From Zonotrichia leucophrys gambelii (Eukaryota; Chordata; Aves; Passeriformes; Passerellidae), in the NCBI RefSeq assembly GCF_028769735.1, contig NC_088172.1, positions 91,424,951 through 91,488,950 of the forward strand: 64,000 bases of DNA, in the 5' to 3' direction. The notes below the pieces were generated by a model. The model made no database searches. It was not told where the DNA came from and saw only the letters and a program-made list of their open reading frames with translations. Within the stretch, counting starts at the first letter, position 1. Each line of letters begins with the position of its first letter. The translations under genes were made by a program, and so were the position numbers. Positions 13,287 to 36,900 of the stretch are shown here, piece after piece.

Positions 13287-16200
13287 CAAATTCTGCATAT
13301 TTTGGCACACAAAAGGAACTCTTCCTAATCTCACCTTGTAGAAATAACCATACAGCAGCAAGAACTGGTACCCTCAAGTCCCATTTGCTGTCATCTCCAT
13401 AAGGAGTTGGTTAGCCTTAATTGCTCTAATTAGCCCTTTTGATCTCTGGATGAAAAGACCAGGAACTAGGATGGACACTTTCTGTGCCAAAAATGGTAAT
13501 TTTTGGGGAAGTTACTGTTTGGCCAAGAAGCATAATTTCTCTAGATCACTTCTGTACCTCTGTCTGGCAGGCACACTGAGAACAGCAGAGCAGTGGGACC
13601 AGAGAAGGACAAGGAAAATGGAACATTTGATTTCCTGTATTGCACCTACTGCAGCTAGTGGTCCTAGAGACACTGGGAAAGATTGGATGTTTTTCTCCCA
13701 AATGAAAGGGGAGGACAGTTTCTAGTAAAAGCCAAAAATAGACATTCACCACTAAAATTAAAAAAATAAATTTAAATTAAAAAAGAAAAAGAAAGAGTCA
13801 GAACTTCATACCCAGCACTGCAGAGTTGTGTCTTCTCCCGTGGCTCCCCTCTAAGTCCTCCCAAGGCCGTGCAGCTGCCCTGTGGGGACACCTCGTGGCT
13901 CAGGTGGCACCTTTGGTTTGCCTTAAGGGATCGCCTCTTCATAGCACCACGCCTGTGCAAAGTATTCTAGCTGCCAGTGTGACAGGGAGGAGAGATACGA
14001 AGTCAAATTTGGAGGAAGGAAGTACAGGGACAAGTGTAGACCAACTCTTCCAACAATTTCTTTAGCATCTAGTGAAATTGTAAGTGGTTGAGTTTGAATG
14101 CCCTCCACCCTTTCAGATGCCCTTGACCAGCAGTGCTTGGCTGCTGCCTTCTCCTGCTGGGTGCAGGTGAGTCCATGAACAGCAACCCAGCTCCACAAAG
14201 GGCAGGGAATGGAGGCACTGGGGAGGTCTTGCCAGGAGTTCACTCATGGGGATGTTGTCTGGGATGGCTGAGATCAAACATTTTACCAGATTTCACTGTT
14301 ACCAGCCTGGACACTAACAAGAAACTTAATTTACCCCATGTCTAGTTTCACAGAGATGCAGCCAGACAGGAGTATAGCATACAAGGAGTTTGTATTAATT
14401 GTTTCTCTGTTTGTGCAACATGCAGAGAAATGTCTGGCACCTGCCAAGAAAAGCCAACCTCATCTCCTGTGGCTTTGCAGAGAGAAATGGGAATGCCTGG
14501 TAAACATGTCTGACTCCTCCCTTCTCCAGGTATTTACATTTAGTGGAATCAACAAGCCCTAAACACCCAGAGGTGGCCTCTGGCTCATCTCCTTCACCTC
14601 TCCTCAGGAAGACAGAGCTCCTGCTTCTCAGAAGAGGCAGATGTTTATCATGCCCTGCTCTGCACCAGCACCAGACCACACCAAAGAGAAGTTGCCAAAC
14701 ACCGTTGGGTTTTCTCATGATGGTATTTCATAATGAGGAGGATTTGTGCTTTTCTCTTGAAAGCCCACAAAAGTAGCACAGCCACCTTCGCCTGGACTTA
14801 GCTTCTCCAGTTGGGAGAAGTTAATGGGTCAGGATTACTTGTCTTGTGGTCTACTTGCTGATGAAGAGATGCCTGTGTTTCCTGCTCCATTTGCCTCTCA
14901 GGCACCATCCCACCTGGCCATCCCACCTTTTCCAAAGCACTTACAAAGGAGACTGACCATGCCCCAAAAAGCATCCTCCAGCCAGGGCTTTCAACTTCTT
15001 TTGCAAATATCTGCTACAAGAAGCTGAAGGACAAAGACAGATCATCTGGCTGCTGTAGGCTCCTGCAGAGCCAACAGCAGAACTTGTTTCCTGAATTTAT
15101 AACTTGATCTCAAGTGCTGTTTTTACTGGGGAATGGAAGAGAGGGACATCTTTCAAGCAATGGTAATGCCAAATGCATCCAAAGGTTATTCTGCTTGTCC
15201 TGGAGAAGCCACATTGATGTAGACATCTCAATGGCATGGAGACAGGTGTCCACACTGGTGAGAATGTGGGTATTTTGTCAAAACCTTCCCTCTCCTGGCC
15301 AAGAGTTTCCTGGGCCCCCAGCCCCTTGTGGAATGGGATTTGTTTGCTTTCTCATGGACAGGTATTTATTCTCCAGGCCTACACGTTGAGGAGTAGAGTT
15401 TTCCAAGTCTGACTCCCTCTCTACTAGCTCCATCTGGAGGCTCCAAGAAAACTTGCACTGTTAAACTACTTTTATTTGTATTTATTAATTTTATAATTTA
15501 TTTAGGATTAAAGGTGGTCTTGGCATTTATGATTATGGTTAGCAGACTTGAAAAAAAAAAGCATTTGTGCAATTAAGTTTTTAGTTAGACATTAATTAAA
15601 GATTCTGTAAAATCAAAACAATGGGCTTATTTCTGGCTAAGCGGAAGACTGCATCTTTATCTGTTCACTCCTCTATTTACCTGCACTTACAGAGTTTTAT
15701 TAAACAGAGTTTTATTAAAACAGAGTTTTATTTTAAGCAGCTGACTGCTCAGCCTCTGTTCTAATTCAGCTGCATTTTTATGCTGCTATGCAAAGTTGCC
15801 ACTTAAAAAGCTGTTGGAATATTGTTTTTTTTAAAAAAAATGTGGTACTTAAAATATTTGCTGTTTAAGCTGCAAATAGTTACATTTATGTAACTTCCTC
15901 TTTTATTACTACTGAGATATAGCTATCCTCTAGGATTTACTACATGGAATTCAAAATGTGTCTATAGATGTAAAAAAGACCCTAAACTACAGGAAATGGG
16001 GGTTGGGAGGCTGGGGAGGGCGAGGAATAAAAAAAGGAAATCATTCTAATAAGCTCATTCAGGACATCTTTCCTCTGGTTTGTAAATCCAGTGCTCTGAG
16101 AGCACTTGCCAGAGAAGTTCTCCTGCCTTCCCTTGAGGAAAGTGAGATTCAAACCTATTGACTGGAGATGATGTGATGCCTTATAACTCTGCCCAGGGGT

Positions 16201-18586
16201 GAAGCTCTGTGGTACCACCAGTATAACATTGATTTAGATTCACTTGTTAGATCTGGGATTTACAACTTCACCTGAGTTACTGTAAGGAACAGCAGGAACA
16301 GCTGTACTGGGAGAAGAATGATGATGCAAGACAAACTTGGAATCAGTTTTTTGTTCATTTGGGGAAAAGTTTTACTTCTTCTCCCTCTCAAAAGAATTCT
16401 TGCTGGGAATGGAAGGCTGTCAAGAAAGCTCAAAGGGATCAGATCAACAGCCTGCCTTGTGCAGTTTCAGGAGCATGAAGGCAGGATTTGGGATGCAGGG
16501 ATTTGGTGTTCCACGACAAGGCATGCCAGCCTTCCCTGGGAGCCTTTCTGCTGACACACAGACTCAGTGAGGAGCTCTAATGTTCTCAGCTGCTCCATCT
16601 AGAAACCTTCCAGAAGTGGATCTGACAATTCCAGCCCTAATTTCCCCTAGGATTTGTTTCTCAAAGAATGCTTGTATGTACTCACTCAGGAGTTGCTGCT
16701 TGAAGTCCTGGCTTCTCTTCTCTCGGAAAAGTAATCAGCAAGTAATGAATGGATGTGAAATCCTTTCCTGCACAGGAAAGTCTTTATATCCTGGAAATAC
16801 CTCATCAGTAACTGGGGAGTAACTTCCAATAAAAAGAATATCCACCACGAGGTAGTTTGTAAGTAGGAGGATAGCAAAGCATTTGGACAATGAGCAGGTG
16901 AGAGATTTCCCGTTCAACGGGCTCATGGACGTGCGGAGGGAACACAAACAGTGCTTAAAACTCAGCGTGAGGAGGTCAGTGCAACTGTTAACTTTAGTGT
17001 ATAAGGGGAGAGAGATACTCTATCAAGTGCAGAGCTTCTGTGGAAGTGTTCTGATACATTGTCAGAAGGATTACTTTACAAAAAATTAGTTGTCTTCGGC
17101 AGAAGGCTACTGTAAAACAGACATCAAAAAGCCCTGAAGAGACAGATCTTCCAGATTTTCTTTCCTAAAGCTAATTCCCTATGTGGTGATGCTACAGTAG
17201 GTATGGCACAAAGCACACTAGCAGCATTTATCATCCTTTATTTATATTTATCAGGCATAGATGTGCACTTTTTCCTTTACTTAGCCTTTTCATACCAAGT
17301 AACGTTGTGCACTGGAGCCATCTCCTGTAGCATTCACTGCAAAAACACCTTAATTCAAAATAAATTGTAGCATGGTAAGTATTGCAATGAATCCCTTTGA
17401 TCCCTGAGCTCATGCTGAAATGAGATTTTACTGACTTTGCATGGAACTGCCAGAAGGCAGTCAACACACTGGCAGCTTTTCTTCCCTCCCTAATTTCTGC
17501 AGAAGCGCCCAAACTGTCATGACGAGACAGGTGTATGAAACTTTCTCCTGAAAACGAAACTCTAAGGGGCTCAGAGGAATGAGAACAGTGAAAAAAAATA
17601 CAACAGTGTACACTTCCTGTCTATTTTAAGACTGCAGAAATGCAAAAATGCTTGCAACAGCTGCTTCATAAGCATTCGCGGTGTTCACTCACTGTGCCCT
17701 GTGCTGCAGCACATTCCCATTTTCTGAAATGTTTCTCTCTCCTTTCACCTCTACATATAATTAGTCTCTGATGCATCATTGTCACTGTACTTAATAGGTA
17801 CAGCAATATTCTGAGAGCAGACTTATTTTTCTGGATAAACTCACTGATGTTTGCTGTTTTATTTTATATTCTGGCGGGTAAATCCCCAAAGAAAACCATT
17901 CAATTTGCTTGTAATTCAGGTTAACCTTTCCCTTTCTTGTCAAAAAAAGTTTTGTTTTTCAAACCCTCATTAAATGAAAACAGACCAAAAAACAAAAATG
18001 AGATGACTCCAGGTATGACAGACCAAGATTTACTTTAGTACAAGGAAGAAACTTCTATTAGAACAGGAGAGATACCAACTCAGGCAAAGGGAAATGTTAG
18101 TCATTGCAAAAGCTAGTAATGCTTAAAGCTTAAACTAGTTTCCCTCAGTTTCCTAAAATAGGCTTTTAAGGTTTTTTTTTAATCTTGTACTATCAAATTG
18201 TGTTAGTTACATAACTAAAACATGCAAATAAAGTGCAACAGACTACTCTTAGTCAGTATCTGATTGAACAACTTTTAATATTTCTATTGACAAATATTGT
18301 AAGCATAACCAGAGTGAAATGTATTTACTTGAAGTCTGTGCAGTGACAGACCTGGATCACTGAACTATCAGTGTAAAGAGAATTACTGGCATTCTAATTT
18401 CATTTTCAGTTGAGACAGAGGTTGCTGAAGTGATCACAGACGTGTTCCAGTAGTGCCAAATTCTAATCAAAACTCAGATTGTGCGTTAGTAGCCAAGGCC
18501 GAGGCAAACAATTATTCTGTACCATACACAGAAAGCAACTAGTATTGAATGGACAAAAACTTTGGTCAACAAACTAGTTTTACTTC
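13287..18586. other. Noncoding DNA downstream of MDH1
   Basis: Contains an AT-rich, possibly conserved block (about 15,440-15,870) with homeodomain-type sites and the triplicated unit. The last part may hold alternative, longer MDH1 3' UTR ends. No gene was recognised. Confidence 0.55.
15689..15732. repeat. Triplicated 14-16 bp unit
   Basis: ACAGAGTTTTATT starts at 15689, 15704 and 15720. On the minus strand each copy supplies an AATAAA hexamer. Confidence 0.9.
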
Positions 18587-18592
18587 TTTAAT
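18587..18592 (-). terminator. Candidate MDH1 polyadenylation signal (ATTAAA)
   Basis: On the minus strand the variant hexamer ATTAAA lies about 176 bases after the MDH1 stop. It is followed by a T/GT-rich stretch (18540-18580, minus sense) suited to cleavage-factor binding. A 3' UTR of about 200 bases would match the compact MDH1 mRNA of vertebrates. Other candidates are an ATTAAA at 18274-18279 and AATAAA hexamers near 17.86 and 17.24 kb. Confidence 0.45.
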
Positions 18593-18707
18593 AATATTTT
18601 GCTAATAACTCAAGAGGCACGACAGTACCAGTAAGCATATGAACTTTAAAATGCACAATGGCCACAGACAGTTGACTTGGATACAGTATTGGTGCTTGGT
18701 AGCAGAC

Positions 18708-18767
18708 CTACAGACGGCTTTTCGATTCTTCCACTCTTAAATGATTTTGCATTTCCTCCTGACCTAG
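18708..18767 (-). other. MDH1: MDH1 readthrough extension ending in a peroxisomal signal
   Basis: The frame directly after the MDH1 TGA stays open for 19 codons (LGQEEMQNHL then RVEESKSRL) and stops at TAG, 18708-18710. The last three residues, Ser-Arg-Leu, form a type 1 peroxisomal targeting signal. The stop is followed by CTA, the context known to promote UGA readthrough in vertebrate MDH1 and LDHB. Established knowledge: mammalian MDH1 makes a minor readthrough isoform, MDH1x, with a short extension ending in a PTS1 that sends malate dehydrogenase to peroxisomes. The bird frame has a comparable length and an EESK-x-RL terminus. That readthrough happens in this species is inferred. Confidence 0.85.
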
Positions 18768-30086
<11,319 letters not shown>

Positions 30087-30206
30087 GTCTGCGGGAGCGG
30101 CGGATGGGTTTGCTGCTCGAGGTCACCTCTGCGGCGCGACTGCGGCCGTGGCAGCGCTGCGCCGAGGTGCCGTGGTGGGGCGGGGCGTGCGGCCGCGCGC
30201 AGCCGA

Positions 30207-30220
30207 CTGGGGGCTGTAGT
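30207..30220 (-). promoter_or_regulatory. Second, inverted ZNF143-like element
   Basis: The minus strand reads ACTACAGCCCCCAG, a looser match to the same ACTACA-YYCCC motif. It faces the better copy about 40 bp away, so the two are convergent. Confidence 0.45.
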
Positions 30221-30261
30221 CGTGGTAGCCGCCAGCCAGCACCGCTCGGCTGCGGGACAGA

Positions 30262-30274
30262 ACTACAACTCCCA
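30262..30274 (+). promoter_or_regulatory. ZNF143/THAP11-type element
   Basis: ACTACAACTCCCA fits the core of the Staf/ZNF143 (SBS2) motif, ACTACAAYTCCC, found close to start sites of many bidirectional housekeeping promoters. It lies about 180 bp upstream of the MDH1 ATG. Binding is inferred from the motif alone. Confidence 0.7.
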
Positions 30275-30411
30275 TCGTACCTCGGGGGTGGCCCACCGCG
30301 CCCCCGCACGCTATTGGCGGTTGCCTCTCCCCACCTCGCCCCATTCATTGAAGAGCCGCGCGGCGCCGCAGGGCTGGGGCCGTTAGGGGGCGACGCGCGG
30401 CGGCCTTCACG

Positions 30412-30525
30412 GCGCGTGCGCGCGGTTGGGAGGGGTGGGGGCTGCGGCAAGCGCGGGCATCTCTGGCCGCGCATGCGTGCTCGGCGGCGAGGATGCGGGG
30501 GGGGCGGCTGTGGCGGCGCATGTGC
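30412..30525. promoter_or_regulatory. NRF1-like motif cluster
   Basis: Three GCGCRTGCGC-like sequences lie within 115 bp: GCGCGTGCGC at 30412-30421, GCGCATGCGT at 30469-30478, and a weaker GCGCATGTGC at 30516-30525. NRF1 controls many nuclear genes of energy metabolism, which would suit MDH1. The motifs lie on the presumed WDPCP side of the island. Confidence 0.5.
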
Positions 30526-30924
30526 GGGAGGCGGCGCCCGCGGTTGCTGCGGTGACGCGCGGGACAGGCCCCGGTGCCGGCGGCGCTGCTGCTCCCGCGG
30601 CCGCCCCGCGAACTCGGAGCGCTCGGTGGGTGCGAGTACGTGGCCCGGCCCTGCCCTGCCCGGCGGGACACTCCCGGGGCATCCCAGAGCCGCGAGCCCG
30701 GGGCGGGCTGAGCGTTCCCCTCGCGTTTCCCGCGCGTTTCCTTCCCGCCCGGCCTCCTCTGGGGAGCTGCCGGCGCGTTCCCGGTGCTCCACGCTTCATG
30801 AAATTTTGCCATTCTGTTACTGGGTCCTTTCCTTTTTATTTTCAGGGAAAGCTGAGTGCTTACCTGTGCTATTCCGCTGGTAGAACTGCGTGGCTAAACT
30901 AGCGATCACTTGTACAAAAATAAA

Positions 30925-33900
30925 GCTGCTCGTTGACTTGTGTTTCGAATTGTTGAGTGAAGTAAATTCCTTTGGTCTGGCTGTAAGGGAGGCTGGTACC
31001 GGCAGAAATACATCAGCAGAACAGAGCTTCGTAAACTGTTGTTAGGGTGTAAAAGAAGGTCTTGGATAGCACAGCTGGTTTTTCCCGCAGACCATGACAG
31101 GATTCCCTGTTAGTTAAGTGTTCTGTGAAGGTCTCACTTGTCCCGGTGTGTTTCTGCAGGATTAGTTTGAAGCCTTACTCTAGTCCTTTTGGTAAGCACG
31201 GATGCTGAGGCAATTTCTTCGGTCCTGCGACAGAAAGGGGAAGCTGCTCCTTTGGGGCAGGGGGTGTGAAATGGAAGCTGTGATGCAAAGTGCTCCCGTT
31301 CCGGCGGGTCTTGCTGCCTGTCGCAGCTCGGAAGGGGCCGTGGCTGAGCGAGCCTTGTGGCCCTGGCGGCTCCTGGGGTGCCGGGGGTGCGGTCCCGCCG
31401 GCTTTGCTGAGGTTCTCCAGCTGCACGGATTCATATCAGTCAATAACTGTGTGTTTTTATTATGAATTAAACCTGTACCGTACCCAAGCTCCCTTCTGTG
31501 GATAAGTTTGAAAGCCGAATAGCTGCAAGCAGAGCTGAGGGCTGGCTTGCTGGGAAGCGTAGGAAGCTTGGTCAGGAGGAGGGAGCTTGTTTAACACAGT
31601 CAGAGTTTCCCAGTGTGTCTTAAGATGCTTTACCCTGGTGACTCTTAACCTTTTCTGCACCCGGACGTTGTACAGACTTAATTAACACTATTTAAGATTG
31701 TTTAGGATTTAAATATACACAAAACCTGCTGTGGACCCACATAAGGTAATTTCCACTGGCCATAATTGGTTCAGTTTAATTGATTTCTTATCAATTTTCA
31801 GCTAAATCAATGTTAGCAGGCTGTAAACTGATTTGTTTGTGTCAGCATGGCAGATTGTATTGATTTAATGGATTTCAGTTAAGAGCTTAACCTGAAACTT
31901 TCAAACTTTTTTTCTGTAGGTAAGACTCTTCTTATTCTTGCTCCTTTTTTGCCCAAGCTTGTGCTCCTGGAATTATTTGCTGTTAGAGATAACAACAAAT
32001 CATTACTTTGTGTTGAAAGTGATTTGTTTTGATGCAAAGCCACGTGTAAATGCTTTTGTTTGTCAGAAGCACTTTTATCAGTTTATCTTCAATCTCAGTA
32101 TGATTACTCCAAGTTGGACTCAGTTGTTGTCTGATTTAACTAAAAATACTGTAAAATGTTGCCTTTTATGAATGTGGTGTAATTTTTAAAGTTAGCAAAA
32201 CTTAAGAGTTCTAGTATTTCCTCCTTAATTTTTGTGTCTACTTGTTAAGCTTTGATGTTTTCCAAGCAAAATTTAAATGTAATTAAAAAAAATATTCTTT
32301 AATGCTCCCCAATGTTTCATTAGTATGAGTCTTTCGTGTAGCACTGAAAGCCAAAAAGCTGCATAAATAGAAACATTACATGCAAATGAAGTAAGGGAAA
32401 TTTAGTGTGCAAGTGAATTGGGCTCTGGGCTAACTCTCAAATACACTTTGCAATTTTTGCACTGAAAAGATACTGAATTACATGGAAATCGGTAATTAAA
32501 CAGCACACTGAAGTATTAAGATGTTCTAATCTCTATTTTCAGGGGATTAAGTATTATTTTTAAGGCAACTAGTAGTTTTGAAGGGTAGTCTGCCAGAATT
32601 ATCTCTTAATTTTTTAAAAAATATTTTAAAATGAATTATTCTCTGTTAACAGCTGGCTGTCTTCTTTAACTGTATTTTGGATGGGATTTTCTTTTACTTC
32701 ATTGCCATCTATAGGAACGGATGAATATTTTTAGGTAAGTTTTTACACTTAATTTTCCATTATTTGTAAAGTTCTCTTTTTATCCTCCTCTCTATGTCTA
32801 GTACAGTTTTTTTATCTTATACATTTACTTACAAGTGTTGTCACCAAGTCATGTCTCTTGTAGCTAAGTCTATGTGATATAATTAACATTTAAAATGCAC
32901 AAGACTGTGTAAGAAAAACTAACAATATAGTGGCCAGGTTCAAAACTAGAAATGCTAGAATTGAAATAGTTTTGTAAATCTCTTCTGTGCTCTGGTCCAA
33001 GGGAATAATAGTAAGAGATTTTTCAGAACTAAGGTAAAACATTACAAAAAAATACTGAAATAGAATTAAGAGAATCGAAAGTTATTTTTTAAAGTATGTG
33101 AGGAATCTATAATAGATTTTTAAAAAGATATAGATATGAACAAGAACTATTAAAATCGTAGTTTAGAAAATTAATACAGGGTTTGGGTTTTTTAAATTCC
33201 TAATGCTAATGTCCCAAACATAATTTTTCACCATTCATTTCTAAACTTCAGTCGTGTAGTACTGCATGGACATTGAATGTCATGAAGAAGCTAATCTATA
33301 AATTCCATTCATAATCCAGATTTTGTTTTTGCTGTGGTGAAAACTTTCTTTGTGAAAGAGAAATTTTATCTTCTATGGAAGTAGTTTAATTTTTTATTGC
33401 TTATTTTTAATTTCTTAACAGCTTAATTGGTTTTTTAATTAAAGTTGGGTAATTATCGTTAATTGATTTTTACAACCTTCAGCATGTTTTTAACAGGTAG
33501 CTAGGATGCAATAATACATCCTTTACTCATGTGCCTGCTGCCTATAAAGGGACACAAATGGTCTGTATCTTGCATGTAATATTAGTAATCTTTATGAACT
33601 ATTCATGAGTCAAATATTAATAAAAATTGTGAACAGAAAGTTATTTTTATTTGTTTTTTTCCTAAGTAGGTCGGTAATACGAGCAGGTATTGTAGGTTTG
33701 GCAGGGGACACTCAGAGTTGAGGCCTCCTCTGGTGTGGGTGCACGTCAGATATGAGGTGGGTGCTGTGGTGCCCAAAGGGTTCAGGGCTCCATCACTGGC
33801 CACAGGGGGTGGTGGCACAGTGGCACCCCCAGAGCTGAGGGATCCTGGGAGATCTGTCCTCACCCACCACCCGAGCACCACTTCTGGAGGGTTTTCTTCT

Positions 33901-36900
33901 CACAGTTGTTACAAGGTCCCTGTTTAAAACCAAAGCCAAACAAAACCAGCCCACAAACCAAACAACCACATTGGACACAGCACAAAGACTTTGTCATATT
34001 GGCTGTAAATTCAGCAAAGTTGATCTCTGAATTATTGCCAACTGAGCAGAAGGGTTGTGTTCCTGGTGCATGAGAAGTAGTGTTAGTGGATTTTTCTACC
34101 TTAACACAAATCTGTCTTTCTCTTGGTTGAACAGAGACTTTGTGACAGCACTGTGTGGGTTTTGTACTCACTAATGTCACTGTCTGGAGGAGAAGAGGCA
34201 GGTTGGTGTTCTAGAGAGGAGATGACCTGTGTAACAGTTCAAGTTCTACCAAAGCAAACCTTGTACTCTTAAAGTTAATTCATTGCAACATTAAAAACCC
34301 AACATGAGCACCAGCACCCGTTCCCCCCACTAGGTGTAAACTGATGAAAGATTAAGCTGATGTCCTTAGGAATTTTTAAAATGAGGTAAGCGTTTAGTCA
34401 AGTGAATCAATTTAGTCAAGGGAAACACATCCTACTGAAAATAAATGTTTGCTTTTTCTCTTGTAAGACTTTCTTTTGCATATGTTCATTATAACCTGAT
34501 AATCAAGTTATACATTTTGAACAAGAAGCTAGCAACCATAATGATGACTTTCCCTTTTTTAGGTGCAGTGCAGATGGGTGAATCCATCTGCTTCCTTTAT
34601 CCATCCTTTCCATGTCAGAATGGCTGGTGAATGCTCTTCCATGCCAAATCTCTTGCACAGTTACAGGAGTTTTTCTCCTTAGGCTTAGTTCTATGAATTA
34701 TGGTCACATAGTTTTCTTAAAATATTTCAGCTTGTTTTACAACATCCATGTGACTTTATTTCTGTATTTTTGCAGAACTAAATTCTTAATAGCTGCCACT
34801 GTACAAACCAAATTTTTCTCCTTTTTTCCCCCAAGAATTAAGTAGTGTTTCACAGAAAATATCCTGGGAAATACTGGTGGAAGAAGAATGATGTCTTAGA
34901 GTGTTGATTTTTTGTTAATTGTATAAAATATAATTCTTTATGGATAGAAAAGACTGATAATTTTTTATCTTAATGGCATGAGATTTTGCCTTATGTCTTA
35001 CTTATTCATATGTAAAACATAACTTTCAAACATGAATTTATCAGTAATAAGTGTAAGAGGCAACTAAGCACTTTGTTTCCTGTATGGAGGTTTTTCTGCT
35101 AGTTAACAGATTCATTTTGGTATCTGGCCTGCTTTTGGAAACCTTATCCAAACCAATTTTTAGGCAGCAGCAGAGTTTATGGGAGGTTTTAGTAGCATAC
35201 ATGCTTATAATATTGGCCCTATTCAGTGTCTACCAATGCTTGAGTAAAGGATGAATAAAGGTAATTTCTTCTTTCTGCTCACATAAACACAAGTACTCTC
35301 TGCACATGCCTGTACTCCTTCAGTTGCACACTGCAGGGCTAAATGTTCCCATCTCTAAATAAAATTCCAGCTGATTTCAGCTGTGTGGACTCTATTGTCC
35401 ATACCAATGCTACATAACTTGGAGTTTCTTGTTGCTCAAAACCAGGCATGCATATATTTTTTTGTTGTTTCTTTAGGTCAGTGTTGGGCAGGGTTATGTT
35501 GGAACCCATGAGAATGGTCCTCAGGCTCATGCTCAAAGAAAATGTTAGAAACTCTTGAGTCTGTCATGAAGTCATTTGGAGTTGTCCTGTCAGGCTGGGA
35601 TGATGCTGAGGAATTGGTTAATTTGGACTCAGGTCGTGTGCCCAAGTATGAATGAGAAGGGAGCAATGGCCACAGAAGAAAATTGGGTGATGGACCACTT
35701 ATATCATGGCACAAATGGTGGAAAGAGGCTGCATCTTTGGATGAAGTAGGCTTCTATATGAAGTAATCAAGCACCAGGAATCATAGTTGCAGTTTGTGTT
35801 TTTCTAGTTTCCTTTTAGAATGATACAGCTCTGCCTTTTTGCTCAACTTGCCATCTACCCTTACTTGTAAAGAGTAGCCATGGTAAAGCACTAACACAGA
35901 CATGGTGAAAAAATTGGACCTTAATTGGATAAAAGCCTTTTGAATGTTTTGAGTCCTATTGGAAAGGTGTTACTCTTGTCTGTGTAAAAAAACGTGCTTT
36001 TGTTTCATGGCCTGTAATCCCATTTATTTACAGTAATGGGCCAGATACTATTTTTGGAGTTGCTTACTGTCTGATATAGAAGAATATAAAGTATTGCTCT
36101 GAAATGGCCTTTTCCTGTTATAGTTGCCTGACATACAGAGTCTGGCCTCAGTGTGTATTAGGCAAGGGAGCTAGAAATACAGCACAGTTAAATTATGGGT
36201 TTGTATCTCCAGGTGGTGCATGAATTCGTGGTTGAAGACTGAAGAAATTAATTTTGCTAAAGCAAGAAACAACAGGACATTAAGCTACTGTGCCAGCTTT
36301 AGATGTACGCTTCGAAAATTTTCTGCTGCTCAGCATTATTCAGTAATCTTTAACTCAAATTGCAGGAAATATTTGAAATTCCATTCTAACAATATCCAAC
36401 AGAGAATATTAAAGAAGCATTACATTTCAAATGCCTGAGGGAAAATGTTCTCTTGCAACACCGTGGGCATTTGGATCTCACTAGTATATGCAGTATTATA
36501 GTCTAGTATTATGCTTTACTTGGTCTAAAATGAAAGCCCAATTTTAATTCTATCTCCAAAAACTTGGCATACTGCAGTGAAAAATAATTTATCTGAATGT
36601 TGTTTTTTTAATACACTGCAACTAACTTTAAAGCTTCCTCATATAATACTCCCACTATGGCTTTTTGTAATCTGACCCTTTCATTAAGACTTCAAATATA
36701 TTCCCAAAGACTTATCTCAGTGCTTTCATTGCTAATTTACAAGTTAAAAGATTCCAAAGTTACCTGAGAAGTTTTTCTCATTCTATGGAATTTTTCTCTT
36801 AATAAGACAAAACTTTTGAGTATCTTTGTAAATATATAAAACACCAAACAGAGGAACTAATACACTCTTAAGGAAAGTAATATGCAAGTTTGAAATAGGG

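Noticed and set aside
1..18500. UGP2 exons expected by synteny beyond the MDH1 3' end
   Set aside because: No frame on the minus strand matches the conserved UGP2 sequence, so the gene probably starts outside the window.
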